Below are positions 9,092 to 17,655 of a stretch of 64,000 nucleotides of DNA, piece by piece. Source of the stretch: an uncultured Clostridium sp. (GTDB lineage: Bacteria > Bacillota > Clostridia > Lachnospirales > Lachnospiraceae). Position 1 is the stretch's first letter. Each line of letters begins with the position of its first letter. The translations under genes and the position numbers were made by a program. Under the pieces are notes generated by a model. That model saw only the letters and a list, made by a program, of their open reading frames with translations, was not told the origin of the DNA and did not search any database. Location: assembly GCA_947644195.1 (NCBI GenBank), contig CANRZB010000012.1:1-64000 (forward strand), given 5' to 3'.

Positions 9092-10363
9092 TTATACCAG
9101 ATGATATGCTTTCGCCCCGTGTTTGGACAGCGATACCGTCAGATGTTCTTCCACCGGTTCCTGTTGTCCACTCCACAGCTCTGTGGCAGTGACAGGTTGA
9201 TATAGCTCCAGATCCCGCAGAGAAATAGAGATCTGACTGTCTTTCTCTCCTGTATTAAACACAGCAGCGTAACATCCTGTCTCTGCGCTGGCGGCAATCC
9301 ACAAAATATGCTCCACACCATCCACTTCTTTTCTCCATACCTGATGGGAATGTCGCGCCAAACGATGCATCTTGAGGATCTCTGCATTGGTCAGAAGATC
9401 CTGTGTAAAATCATCCAGACCCGTCAATTCACCGCCAATCATCAATGGAGAACGGAATATACTCCACAAGGTCAACATCGTAATCTGCTCATCCTCCGTA
9501 AAATTTGTGCGGTTGGCAGGGTCATAATCCTGTCGGATCGGCCCTACCGGAAGCATGTCTGCATCCGGCCAATGCCCCGCCCCGGAATGGGTACACCATT
9601 TTTCTGCCCGTTCAAACATATGGTACAGAGCATCCCAGGTATCCCAAAAATCATCCGTGATTCTCCACATTGTAGAAGTCTGTTTATATAATTCTGCTTT
9701 CTCTAACAGAGCTGGTCCAGGGGAAAGGCTTAACAACATCTCCCGTCCACAGCTCCGCAATGATTCACTGAGCAGGATCAGCTCACTCTCCTCCTGCGGC
9801 AGCTCCCTCGCAATATCATCACACTTGATAAAATCCACGCCCCAGGAAGCATAGAGTGCAAAAAGGCTGTCGTAATATTCCCTGGCGCCCTCTTTCTCTG
9901 GATCTACGCCATACATGTCCGTGTTCCACACACAGATACTGGACATCTTTGCAATCTCTCTGGCTGTTCGTTCTGATCCCAAAATTGGTGTATTCTGATG
10001 CACAGCCTGTCTCGGAATTCCACGCATAATATGTATACCAAATTTCAACCCCAAAGAATGGACATACTCTGCAAGCGGCGCAAATCCCTTTCCACCCGCC
10101 GAAGACGGAAAACGGTTCTCCGCCGGAATCAACCTGGAATACTCATCCATACACAATTCCGTAAAATTATGGTAAGCATGATTTTCAGCAGTTGGTTCCG
10201 ACCACTGGATATCTACTACCACATATTCCCAACCATACTGTTTCAGATGCTTTGCCATATAATCCGCATTATTACGGACTGTCTGCTCGTCTACCGCTGT
10301 TCCGTAACAGTCCCAGCTATTCCACCCCATCGGTGCAGTATGCATTTTTTCTGTTTTTCCCAT
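9092..10363 (-). CDS. Alpha-galactosidase, glycoside hydrolase family 27
   Basis: This 423-residue protein begins with the GH27 hallmark MGWNSWDCYG near residue 13 and VVVDIQWSEP. The nucleophile Asp is in FIKCDD (about residue 176) and the acid/base Asp in RITDDFWDTWD (about 235). A C-terminal beta domain completes the usual fold. No signal peptide is present, so it should act in the cytoplasm on imported alpha-galactosides such as melibiose or raffinose-type sugars; related specificities in GH27 (alpha-N-acetylgalactosaminidase) cannot be excluded. It begins 28 nt after the sensor-GGDEF gene, so the two probably form an operon linking c-di-GMP signalling to galactoside use. Confidence 0.93.
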   Translation of the reverse strand: MGKTEKMHTAPMGWNSWDCYGTAVDEQTVRNNADYMAKHLKQYGWEYVVVDIQWSEPTAENHAYHNFTELCMDEYSRLIPAENRFPSSAGGKGFAPLAEYVHSLGLKFGIHIMRGIPRQAVHQNTPILGSERTAREIAKMSSICVWNTDMYGVDPEKEGAREYYDSLFALYASWGVDFIKCDDIARELPQEESELILLSESLRSCGREMLLSLSPGPALLEKAELYKQTSTMWRITDDFWDTWDALYHMFERAEKWCTHSGAGHWPDADMLPVGPIRQDYDPANRTNFTEDEQITMLTLWSIFRSPLMIGGELTGLDDFTQDLLTNAEILKMHRLARHSHQVWRKEVDGVEHILWIAASAETGCYAAVFNTGEKDSQISISLRDLELYQPVTATELWSGQQEPVEEHLTVSLSKHGAKAYHLV

Positions 10364-10390
10364 TACTCTCTTATATTCCTTTCTTTTATT

Positions 10391-12289
10391 CTACTGCCGC
10401 AAGGTTTTCTTGCGAACTTTAATCTCATACATTAACTGATCTGCCTCGGTTACCAGATCCTCCAGAGAATGTACCTCCTCTGCCGGCCGCACGCAATGTC
10501 CGCAGCTACAGGCAACACGATATGGCCAATTATTCATCTCATTGTAATGATCCAAATAATCTTCTACCCGGCGGATATAATTCTGTGCATCATTATCATG
10601 CTCCACAATCCCGAAGACCAGGTATTCATCACCACCACTCCGACAACATACCTCCCGGCGTTCCGAAGCCTGCCTTAACGCATTGGCTACCTGCACGATC
10701 GCATTATCCCCTGCGGCATGTCCATAGTTATCATTAATTGGCTTTAAGCCATCCAGATCTAACGCAATACACATGACCCTCTTCCCATCACGTCTGGCCA
10801 CTTCCAATACCTTGTCAACATAACGCTGCATCCCAAAACGGTTATATAACTTTGTCAAGGCATCCCGGACATACATACTATCCAGCTTATCCACCAGGGA
10901 ATCCTTTTCCCGCAGCAGACAGAAATCACTGATCGCACTGTTGACCGTTGTCAAAAAGGTATACAACATACTAATCTGAGCCATATGATGTTTTAGCGGG
11001 ATCCACATATATCCGATGGTGCGTTCTTTCATGTACAGAGGAATAAAGATGCATTGCTGCCGTTCGCTGCCCTGGAGATCCAACGACGGTAAAATGTCAG
11101 GATAAAACACATTTTCAAATTCGGGTCCAAAGTCTTTATGATACCTAACCTGTACCATCGAAGGAGAATAGCCCAACCGCCGGGCATCTTCGTCATCCAG
11201 CCCCCGGCCAAAAATGTCGTCACAGATACATAGATATACCTGATCCCACTCAAAAAAGGATAAATGTTGACAGGCCACTTTCAACAGTTCTTCCATATTC
11301 TCTACCATCAGAAAATCACGCCACATATCCGAAATATTGCGAATAAAAATATCACGTTCCGTAATCCGCAATGACTTGACACGATTCATTTCATAGACGT
11401 CACGAACCGTTTCCCTCATGCATCCACAACTCTGCTGTAATACCAGATGTGCCGGAATACGAAGTTCCTGCGGTGGTGTTTTTCCATCCCACAAATCACG
11501 CAGGATATCTACTGCGCCGGTTCCCGCCTCAAAGACAGAACGCTCTACGGAGGAAATCGAAGGACGGTACTCATCCGAATCCTGCAAATGGTCAAATCCG
11601 GTAACCAACACATCATCTGGCACCTGGTATCCCTTGTCTTCCAAATATTTTATGACAAACAGCGCCATAGCATCATTGGCACAAACAAAAGCATCCGGCA
11701 GCGAATGGCTTTCCAGATACTTTTTTACAGCATCTACAGAGCGCAGATAAAATTCCCCATATAAGATATGATCTTCCAAAAAAGGAATTCCCTCTGCCTG
11801 CAGCGCCTCCTTATATGCGTTCTCACGTTCCATTGATTCCTTATTTCCCTCAAAACCAGAGAGAAATACAATATCACGGCATCCATGTTCCCGAATGATA
11901 TGAAGTACCATATCCTTCATGCCAACCACATCATCAAAGGATACATGATAGCAGCCCTCTTGAAAATTATTTATATTTACCACCGGCACATGATGTTCCT
12001 GCGCCTGCTCCACAATCTCACGCATCACATCGGTCCGCAGTAATTCTCCCAGAATAATAATACCGTCTAGTTTATCATAATCCGGTAACCTGTAGATTGC
12101 ACTTTCCCCTTTTACCACACTATTTGACAAAGTCCCTTCCGCATAAGTTGGTTTTGTCATCAGACTTTGAAAGACCAATACATTAAAATCATACTGTTCT
12201 CCTGCCTGCATCACTGCTTCGGTCATAATCCCTTCCAGTAATGCATTGTCCCCCTCTGAAAGCAACCCGATCGTCTTTCGTTTTCCCAT
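10391..12289 (-). CDS. LacI-like sensor fused to GAF-like and GGDEF domains (diguanylate cyclase)
   Basis: This 632-residue protein opens with a periplasmic-binding-protein/LacI-type ligand domain (about residues 5-285; motifs LPDAFVCANDAMALFVIKYL and PDDVLVTGFDH) but has no DNA-binding helix-turn-helix. A conserved QQSCGCM follows, then a GAF-like region of about 170 residues, then a GGDEF domain with GGDEY near residue 565. The inhibitory RxxD site is replaced by ERRE, so product inhibition may be lost. Having no signal peptide or membrane segment, it should make c-di-GMP in the cytoplasm in response to a small, probably sugar, ligand. The protein at 47107-49095 has the same sensor and linker but an HD-GYP output. 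Confidence 0.92.
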   Translation of the reverse strand: MGKRKTIGLLSEGDNALLEGIMTEAVMQAGEQYDFNVLVFQSLMTKPTYAEGTLSNSVVKGESAIYRLPDYDKLDGIIILGELLRTDVMREIVEQAQEHHVPVVNINNFQEGCYHVSFDDVVGMKDMVLHIIREHGCRDIVFLSGFEGNKESMERENAYKEALQAEGIPFLEDHILYGEFYLRSVDAVKKYLESHSLPDAFVCANDAMALFVIKYLEDKGYQVPDDVLVTGFDHLQDSDEYRPSISSVERSVFEAGTGAVDILRDLWDGKTPPQELRIPAHLVLQQSCGCMRETVRDVYEMNRVKSLRITERDIFIRNISDMWRDFLMVENMEELLKVACQHLSFFEWDQVYLCICDDIFGRGLDDEDARRLGYSPSMVQVRYHKDFGPEFENVFYPDILPSLDLQGSERQQCIFIPLYMKERTIGYMWIPLKHHMAQISMLYTFLTTVNSAISDFCLLREKDSLVDKLDSMYVRDALTKLYNRFGMQRYVDKVLEVARRDGKRVMCIALDLDGLKPINDNYGHAAGDNAIVQVANALRQASERREVCCRSGGDEYLVFGIVEHDNDAQNYIRRVEDYLDHYNEMNNWPYRVACSCGHCVRPAEEVHSLEDLVTEADQLMYEIKVRKKTLRQ

Positions 12290-12660
12290 TCGATTTTATC
12301 CCTTCCCTTCTCCACGAAGAAATTATAACACCTACTCCAATACATATTACTGTTAAGTTTATGTCATTTATTGCTAATTTTCAATAAAAATCAATCAATT
12401 TCCTATTTTTTTTCAACTTTTTTAAATATTTTTGAAAAAAATTTATATCCATAAAAACACTGATGTTTACTGGGTTTTCTCATATCTATCTAAATGAAAT
12501 ACCCGCGATTTTATATCTAATAACACTAATATATTTCATTAATAAGTTGTTTTTTTAATACATTTACGGTATACTAAGTTCGGAGTTTATCAATGTGTTT
12601 TTCATTTCGTAGAGGTTATGAAAAACCAAATAAAGTACAAGCACCTGGGGAGGCAATTTT
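12290..12660. other. AT-rich divergent intergenic region
   Basis: This 371-bp region separates the divergent sensor-GGDEF and XRE genes. It is very AT-rich, with long A and T runs around 12390-12450. I find the plus-strand XRE promoter (12547-12575) and no further gene. The minus-strand start has AAGGGAAGGGA as a purine-rich RBS near 12300. No convincing -35/-10 pair for that gene was settled on. Confidence 0.6.
12547..12575 (+). promoter_or_regulatory. Sigma-A type promoter for the XRE regulator
   Basis: TTGTTT and TATACT are separated by exactly 17 bp. The -10 is about 85 nt upstream of the ATG, leaving a leader of roughly 80 nt, and the RBS GGGGAGG sits 7 nt before the ATG. Confidence 0.7.
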
Positions 12661-12987
12661 ATGAAATCAAATCATGATATGGAACTAGCAAAAAGGATTC
12701 GTCAGATCCGCATCGACAACCATCTAACACAAGACCAGGTTGCAAAAGCTTTAAATGCAACACCTGGTTACATCTGCAACGTGGAAAGCGGACGTACCGC
12801 CATGTCTTTACGCATGTTAGTGTACTTCGCAAAGTTGACAGGAGAATCTTTGGATTCCCTGGTTGGCAGCATCGAAAAAGATTATCAGCCAACCGCTTTG
12901 GATCATGAGATTCTGGAGATGTTAGCTCATTTCTCACACGATGAGAAGGAGAAATTATTGGCTACTCTGAAAATCTGGAAACGCTAA
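12661..12987 (+). CDS. XRE-family helix-turn-helix regulator
   Basis: This 108-residue protein has a Cro/CI-type HTH in its N-terminal two thirds: IRQIRIDNHLTQDQVAKALN, then TPGYICNVESGRTAMSLRML (about residues 11-61). A short C-terminal tail (DHEILEMLAHFSHDEKEKLL) is helical. It should act as a DNA-binding repressor. It has its own promoter and RBS and is closed by strong hairpins, so it is monocistronic. No toxin, prophage or other obvious target lies beside it; the divergent sensor-GGDEF gene is the nearest candidate target. The target is inference. Confidence 0.9.
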   Translation: MKSNHDMELAKRIRQIRIDNHLTQDQVAKALNATPGYICNVESGRTAMSLRMLVYFAKLTGESLDSLVGSIEKDYQPTALDHEILEMLAHFSHDEKEKLLATLKIWKR

Positions 12988-13008
12988 CCAAAAACGTAAC
13001 AAACTCTA

Positions 13009-13048
13009 TGTCCGTCCTGTATTCCTACCTGGAATTACAGGATGGACA
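13009..13048. repeat. Inverted repeat downstream of the XRE gene
   Basis: TGTCCGTCCTGTA pairs with TACAGGATGGACA (one G-T type mismatch), and TTCC/GGAA extends the stem near the loop. It stands 21 nt after the XRE stop, directly before a second hairpin. It may be a first terminator stem or an RNA-stabilising hairpin. Confidence 0.6.
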
Positions 13049-13101
13049 AAAAGAGGCTGTTGCAACAGAGCCCTCTGTTCTGTTGTAACAGCCCTCTTTT
13101 T
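13048..13101. terminator. Strong bidirectional terminator
   Basis: AAAAAGAGG-CTGTTGCAACAGA pairs with TCTGTTGTAACAG-CCTCTTTTT around a short loop. A-runs and T-runs flank both sides, so it can stop transcription of the XRE gene from the left and of the NUDIX gene from the right. Confidence 0.85.
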
Positions 13102-13135
13102 GATTGTTTTAGTTTTTGGTCGTTCCATCTATGCT

Positions 13136-13636
13136 TTATTCAAATGCCTGCCATAGACTTTGATTATGCAAAAAAATCCCACGTCTGCTAAACTCACCGA
13201 TCTGATCGCGGTCTGCAAACTGATAATCTACGGTTTCCCCGATCTGTAACTGTATCTCCGATTCCTCGAAATCCATCTCAAAACGATAGATGTCTACAAA
13301 ATAATTTTCTCCTTTGTCAGGATTTTCCCGTTGATAGCCAAAGAGAAATCCTCCCTCTGCTCCCGTGACATCCAACCCGGTTTCTTCCAGAACTTCCCGC
13401 CGAACTGCATCCTCCGAGGACTCGCCCGCAACGACACAACCACCTGGTACTTCCCACCATCCGGGCGCCCAGGATTTATTTTCCGCCCGCTTGGTAATTA
13501 AATATTTCCCATCCGGTCTACGGATAACCGCCAGAACAATCAAATGGTAATCTCCCGGCTGCATATGCCAATCATCTCGCTCCATCGTACGTCCGGTTCG
13601 CTCTCTATTGCTGTCATAAATATCCCATCGTTCCAT
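13136..13636 (-). CDS. NUDIX hydrolase
   Basis: This 166-residue protein contains a complete NUDIX box: GGCVVAGE, then seven residues, then REVLEETGL (about residues 66-88), preceded by GWWEVPGG. It resembles small NUDIX enzymes with the N-terminal arrangement WDIYDSNRERTGR, seen in isopentenyl-diphosphate isomerase-like and YfcD-like hydrolases. The exact nucleotide substrate cannot be read. The start has GAGGAG 9 nt upstream. It converges with the XRE gene across the bidirectional terminator. Confidence 0.92.
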   Translation of the reverse strand: MERWDIYDSNRERTGRTMERDDWHMQPGDYHLIVLAVIRRPDGKYLITKRAENKSWAPGWWEVPGGCVVAGESSEDAVRREVLEETGLDVTGAEGGFLFGYQRENPDKGENYFVDIYRFEMDFEESEIQLQIGETVDYQFADRDQIGEFSRRGIFLHNQSLWQAFE

Positions 13637-13662
13637 CTTTCGTATCTCCTCAATTCATTGTT

Positions 13663-14373
13663 TTAATCATCCCTGCGGCCGCCAAACAGCAGAACCAGCC
13701 GTAACAACTGCAGAAGCGTTGAAACCACAGCGGTCACGTAAGTCATCGCCGCTGCAGAAAGCACTCTTCTGGCACCTTTCATTTCATCCTGATACAACAT
13801 TCCGCTGCCATCCAGGATCCGTAGTGCACGGCCCGAAGCATTGAACTCTACCGGCAGGGTAACTACCTGGAAGACCAATGTCAATGCAAACAGGATAATA
13901 CCTACATTGAGCAGATTGAGAGAGCCAAAAACCAATCCCAGAATGATGATCGGCCAGGACAGCTTAGAGCCTAGATTTACCACGGGCACAATCGCACTGC
14001 GTATCTTGATCGGAACATATCCCTGCTGATGCTGTATCGCATGCCCGCACTCATGTGCTGCCACCCCAACGGCCGCCACGGAAGTAGAGCCATACACACT
14101 GTCAGACAGATGCAGAACTTTGGAACGTGGATCATAATTATCCGTCAGATTACCAGATATATGCTCTATCCTGACATCCGTAATGCCCGCATTTCTTAAG
14201 ATAGCTGATGCAGCCTCCGCACCGGTTGTTCCCTTTTTACATCCGAACCTGCTGTATTTCTCAAAGGTTCTGGTCACATTCGCAGAAGCGATGATGCAGA
14301 TCAATGCACCTATAATGACCAGCAAATAGGTCGGATCATAATAAAATCCATAATATCCCATACCAATTAACAT
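13663..14373 (-). CDS. YugP-type membrane zinc metallopeptidase
   Basis: This 236-residue protein matches the YugP/neutral zinc metallopeptidase family (Zn_peptidase_2). It has an N-terminal membrane segment (about residues 14-32), the zinc motif AAHECGHAIQHQ (about residues 108-119), then two further hydrophobic segments in the C-terminal half. The expected location is the cytoplasmic membrane; the substrate is unknown. The RBS AGGAGG is 9 nt before the ATG. It lies 26 nt upstream of the NUDIX gene and may be co-transcribed with it. Confidence 0.93.
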   Translation of the reverse strand: MLIGMGYYGFYYDPTYLLVIIGALICIIASANVTRTFEKYSRFGCKKGTTGAEAASAILRNAGITDVRIEHISGNLTDNYDPRSKVLHLSDSVYGSTSVAAVGVAAHECGHAIQHQQGYVPIKIRSAIVPVVNLGSKLSWPIIILGLVFGSLNLLNVGIILFALTLVFQVVTLPVEFNASGRALRILDGSGMLYQDEMKGARRVLSAAAMTYVTAVVSTLLQLLRLVLLFGGRRDD

Positions 14374-14484
14374 GACTCATTACCTCCTTACCGTTTCCGA
14401 CGGTTCCAGCCTCCATTGTTTACAGAAGAATATAACGCAAATTTGTGAACAAAGCGTGTTTGAATCGTAAAAATCCTATATATT

Positions 14485-15234
14485 CTACTGTTCCAGAATC
14501 TCACTCATCCCGTTAATCATTTCCTCATCCTTTAAACGGAACAGAAATTCTACTCTTCTCGAAGCATTTTGGTCCTCGTTGCCATCCTCGTTCATAATTG
14601 GATTACTATAGGACTTTCCATTCGCAGTTATAATCCTGCGCAAACTTGCCACCTGTTTCTCTGACAATACCTGCTTTTCCGAATTTAAACAAAAAGCGGC
14701 AACGGACAACGCCCTTTTCTGGGAAAGTTCCAGATTATACAAATAATCCCCCTGGGAATCGGTATGTCCCTCAATAATTATTTCCGAAATGTAATCCTTA
14801 AATTCCTGATTTGTCAAAACACGGATATATTTGGGAATAAATTTTTTCAAAAACTCCTCCCCCGATGGTTTCAACGTATACTGCCCAGAATCAAACAAAA
14901 TACTGGAATCCAATGCGATAGATCCTGTCTTTTCATCCACACCGATATTCAGGTCAGATCCGTCAAACTCCTTCTTGAGTGCCTCAATCAATTCGGTACG
15001 GATTCCCAGCAATTTATCCAGTTGTTCCTGCTGCTCATCTAACTGTTTTTGCTGCTCCTGTACCAACTGCTGCTCTGCTTCTAACTCTGACTCCTTTTGC
15101 TCATACTGTACCTGGGACTGTAATATCGTAAAGGAGATAATTAAAATAAAAATCAAGAGCAGCGCCGCCATCATATCAGAATAGGATAACCAATAACTGG
15201 TTTCTTCTTCCTCTCGTCTCTGCCGTCTTTTCAT
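14485..15234 (-). CDS. OmpA/MotB-like protein with peptidoglycan-binding domain
   Basis: This 249-residue protein has a short basic N-terminus, one membrane helix (WLSYSDMMAALLLIFILI, about residues 14-31), a Gln/Glu-rich coiled coil (about 40-90), and an OmpA-type peptidoglycan-binding domain (IIEGHTDSQGDYLYNLELSQ and RRVEFLF). The helix has the conserved Asp of MotB/ExbD-like proteins (YSD), expected to carry protons. It is encoded 66 nt after the MotA-like gene. The pair should form an ion-driven stator-like complex spanning membrane and wall. It is not in a flagellar cluster, so a non-flagellar role is likely. Confidence 0.88.
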   Translation of the reverse strand: MKRRQRREEEETSYWLSYSDMMAALLLIFILIISFTILQSQVQYEQKESELEAEQQLVQEQQKQLDEQQEQLDKLLGIRTELIEALKKEFDGSDLNIGVDEKTGSIALDSSILFDSGQYTLKPSGEEFLKKFIPKYIRVLTNQEFKDYISEIIIEGHTDSQGDYLYNLELSQKRALSVAAFCLNSEKQVLSEKQVASLRRIITANGKSYSNPIMNEDGNEDQNASRRVEFLFRLKDEEMINGMSEILEQ

Positions 15235-15300
15235 AGCGATCCCTCATTTCTCTATCCACTACAACGTCTTCTGTATTGTTCCCAAACAAAACTAATTGGA

Positions 15301-16188
15301 TTACTCACCCGTTTGGCTTTGCCCATCCGAAACTGTCTGCCTCAGATAAGGAGAATTCATCGCTTCCACAATCTTGACGGCTAACTGGTCACCAAAACCG
15401 TCCAGCATATGTTCCATCTGCCGGAGCTGCTTCTCCTGTACTGCCAGCATCACACTCAAATCATCATTTTCCGTTTTAGGTAAGACATATTTATGATAAC
15501 TCTCTAAAAACCGATCCACGGCGCGATAGGCATCTTCCAGATTCTTTTTATAGACAAAATTATAGACCAGGGAAAACACCATGCCATAGATCGAGGTGTG
15601 AAATGCTATTTTAATTCCATCCATCAACGGTGCAATGCTGTTTGTTATTGTTTCTGCACTGGCTGTATCAAAGTTCTGCAAACCGAAAGCCAACCCCACA
15701 AAAGTTCCAAGGATCCCCAGTCCGGTCATCACACCGGGAATAATACCGACCAATCCCTTTTTCATCTGCATGTCAATCAGATACTCATTGATATAATCCT
15801 CAATCTCACATTTGACACCATGCTCCGAAAGCAAATTTAAACGCTTTCTCTCAATACGATATTCATGAAACCGCTTGTTCAGAATCTTATTGTGAAATAA
15901 ATCCAGCTCATCGCGGTATTCCTCCCAGAGATAGGCACCCGATTTATTGAAATCGAACTCCATCCGCCGGATCGCATAATACAGGCTGGTCGTCATCTTT
16001 CCCACCGGGCTCAGGCACTGCATATTCGACCACAGAATAATAAAGCCAACGATGACAAACATAGCGGCATTGACACTGATATTAGCCACATCGAGTCCGG
16101 AACCTCCCTTGATATTTAAGCCTACACATACTGCCAGCATCAAAAAATAGGTTCCCAGCAGGATGCTTCCTCCACTGTATGATTTCAT
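15301..16188 (-). CDS. MotA/TolQ/ExbB-like proton channel protein
   Basis: I choose the ATG at 16188 (295 residues) because AAAGGAC precedes it by a normal spacing; an upstream TTG at 16224 would add 12 residues. Two membrane helices lie near residues 9-25 and 33-52, followed by a cytoplasmic region (60-155), and a further helix pair. That pair contains GLVGIIPGVMTGLGILGTFV and APLMDGIKIAFHTSIYGMVF, typical of the MotA_ExbB family. The C-terminus is a probable coiled coil. With the downstream OmpA/MotB-like protein it should form a proton-driven complex. Zorya defence systems use similar pairs, but no ZorC/ZorD/ZorE gene follows here. Confidence 0.88.
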   Translation of the reverse strand: MKSYSGGSILLGTYFLMLAVCVGLNIKGGSGLDVANISVNAAMFVIVGFIILWSNMQCLSPVGKMTTSLYYAIRRMEFDFNKSGAYLWEEYRDELDLFHNKILNKRFHEYRIERKRLNLLSEHGVKCEIEDYINEYLIDMQMKKGLVGIIPGVMTGLGILGTFVGLAFGLQNFDTASAETITNSIAPLMDGIKIAFHTSIYGMVFSLVYNFVYKKNLEDAYRAVDRFLESYHKYVLPKTENDDLSVMLAVQEKQLRQMEHMLDGFGDQLAVKIVEAMNSPYLRQTVSDGQSQTGE

Positions 16189-16238
16189 GATTTCTGTCCT
16201 TTCTTTCGTTTGCCCGGCTTTCAATGTTCAAACCGGAA

Positions 16239-17501
16239 TTACTTTGTTTTGGCCTGCTTCACTACAGACCATGCAGAATATACCTTTTTCCCGTTCTTCC
16301 TAGCATAGCATCGAATACGGATATAATATTTACACTTGGCTTTGAGACCTTTCCATGTCTTAGATTTCTTTGCCGCCCCTTTGACTGTTACCTTCTTCAC
16401 GCCAGACTTGAAATTTTTTTTGGTAGATATCTGGATCTGATAGCCTTTTCCCTTTTTTACTGTATTCCATCGAATGACCAGTTTTTTCTTCCCCGCCTGG
16501 ACCTTCTTTAATTTAACTCTCGCCAGCGCGGATTGCACCGTGATTGTCCTGGTTCCCACAGCCCCATTTTGCGCGGTCGCCTTTATTACAGCCGTCCCCA
16601 TTCCCTTTATGTTCAGGACACCGGAACGGTTCACACTGACTGCCTTTGGATTGGAAGAGGTCCAGGTAACCGATCCCATCGCTCGTACCCTGCTTTCCTG
16701 GACGCCACTGGTTAAGGTCTGTATCAACGCACATTCCTGCTGGTCTCCCACTCCAAGTTTATTAAAATCACCGTCTATCGCCTCAATGCTGCCTTCCGAA
16801 GAAAGATAAAACTGCTGAACCTCAATGATTTGCAAACAGGAAGGGACAGCGGCAAGCTGTGTCGTATCCTGCTGGCTGGTTCTGCTGAATCTGCCACAGG
16901 TTGCACTGGGCCACGCCCCATCCGGGGACTGGAATAACCCCAGGCCAACCGATACATTGGATGGATCAATCATAGAAGTATAATGTCCCGTAACGGCATC
17001 CTTCCCCTGTACCCAATCCTCTTTTTCTGTATACCATTGATTGACTGCCGTAACCATAGAAGCAGAAGAATTCCAAGCCAGAACTTCCCCGGAGCTCGCA
17101 ACCCCATTCGTAGATTTCAGGCTGAAACAACTTTTACCATTTGGCCTGGTATGCCCCGTGACCGCAATTGCCTCTGCCGCACGGATCCGTGCTATCTGTT
17201 CCAGATCGGCAGACCATTTCAGAGGAACATAATCGCTTTCCCGCAGTGCTTTCAAGGGATCCGACGGATTGGGAACCCCCTCCTTGCAAGCCTCCAGACG
17301 AATCGCATTGATTCTTTTGAGAGCTGCTGCCGCATCCGTCCTGTAGGCTCCCTGTATCCCCACCAGAGCACATCCAGCCGATGGAGCCGTAACCTCCGTA
17401 TTCAACACGGTCATTTTTGCTTCTGCCGATGTATGGACACCAGCGAAAAATGCCATCCCCAGTACCAGGGCACCTATCACTTTTTTATAATTTTTCCTCA
17501 T
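16239..17501 (-). CDS. Secreted CAP-domain protein with Ig-like and fibronectin III domains
   Basis: I start at the ATG at 17501 (420 residues): GGAGG stands 5 nt upstream and a clear signal peptide follows, cut near TSAEA. The CAP/SCP domain spans about residues 60-230 and includes LKWSADLEQIARIRAAE, GHTRPNGKSC and GEVLAWNS. A bacterial Ig-like (Big_2) domain follows (WTSSNPKAVSV, VIKATAQNG, about 275-335). A Lys-rich fibronectin type III-like domain ends the protein (YQIQISTKKNF, YYIRIRCYARKNGKKVYSAW). It should be extracellular or wall-associated through its basic C-terminus. The role of bacterial CAP proteins is poorly defined. Confidence 0.9.
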   Translation of the reverse strand: MRKNYKKVIGALVLGMAFFAGVHTSAEAKMTVLNTEVTAPSAGCALVGIQGAYRTDAAAALKRINAIRLEACKEGVPNPSDPLKALRESDYVPLKWSADLEQIARIRAAEAIAVTGHTRPNGKSCFSLKSTNGVASSGEVLAWNSSASMVTAVNQWYTEKEDWVQGKDAVTGHYTSMIDPSNVSVGLGLFQSPDGAWPSATCGRFSRTSQQDTTQLAAVPSCLQIIEVQQFYLSSEGSIEAIDGDFNKLGVGDQQECALIQTLTSGVQESRVRAMGSVTWTSSNPKAVSVNRSGVLNIKGMGTAVIKATAQNGAVGTRTITVQSALARVKLKKVQAGKKKLVIRWNTVKKGKGYQIQISTKKNFKSGVKKVTVKGAAKKSKTWKGLKAKCKYYIRIRCYARKNGKKVYSAWSVVKQAKTK

Positions 17502-17557
17502 AAACTCCTCCATTCGCAAGTAATCGACACAATTCCGTAAAATATCCCATTCCTCAC

Positions 17558-17586
17558 AGTATAGGGGATATCCTTTTGAAACGCAA
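17558..17586 (-). promoter_or_regulatory. Promoter for the CAP-domain gene
   Basis: On the minus strand TTGCGT and TATACT are spaced 17 bp apart, with the -10 about 57 nt upstream of the chosen ATG. Confidence 0.6.
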
Positions 17587-17655
17587 GTCCGCAACAATTC
17601 CCCCGCAGGGCAGCAACCTTCCTGGTACCCTGGATTCCCTAGGCTCAAAGACAGG

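Noticed and set aside
14485-16188. Zorya defence system suggested by the MotA/MotB-like pair.
   Set aside because: No ZorC, ZorD or ZorE gene follows; neighbours are a zinc protease, a NUDIX enzyme and a CAP protein.
17502-17655. c-di-GMP riboswitch or other structured RNA upstream of the CAP gene.
   Set aside because: The GEMM core (GGCAAACC and GACGCAAAGCC-type segments) could not be found, and a plain promoter explains part of the region.
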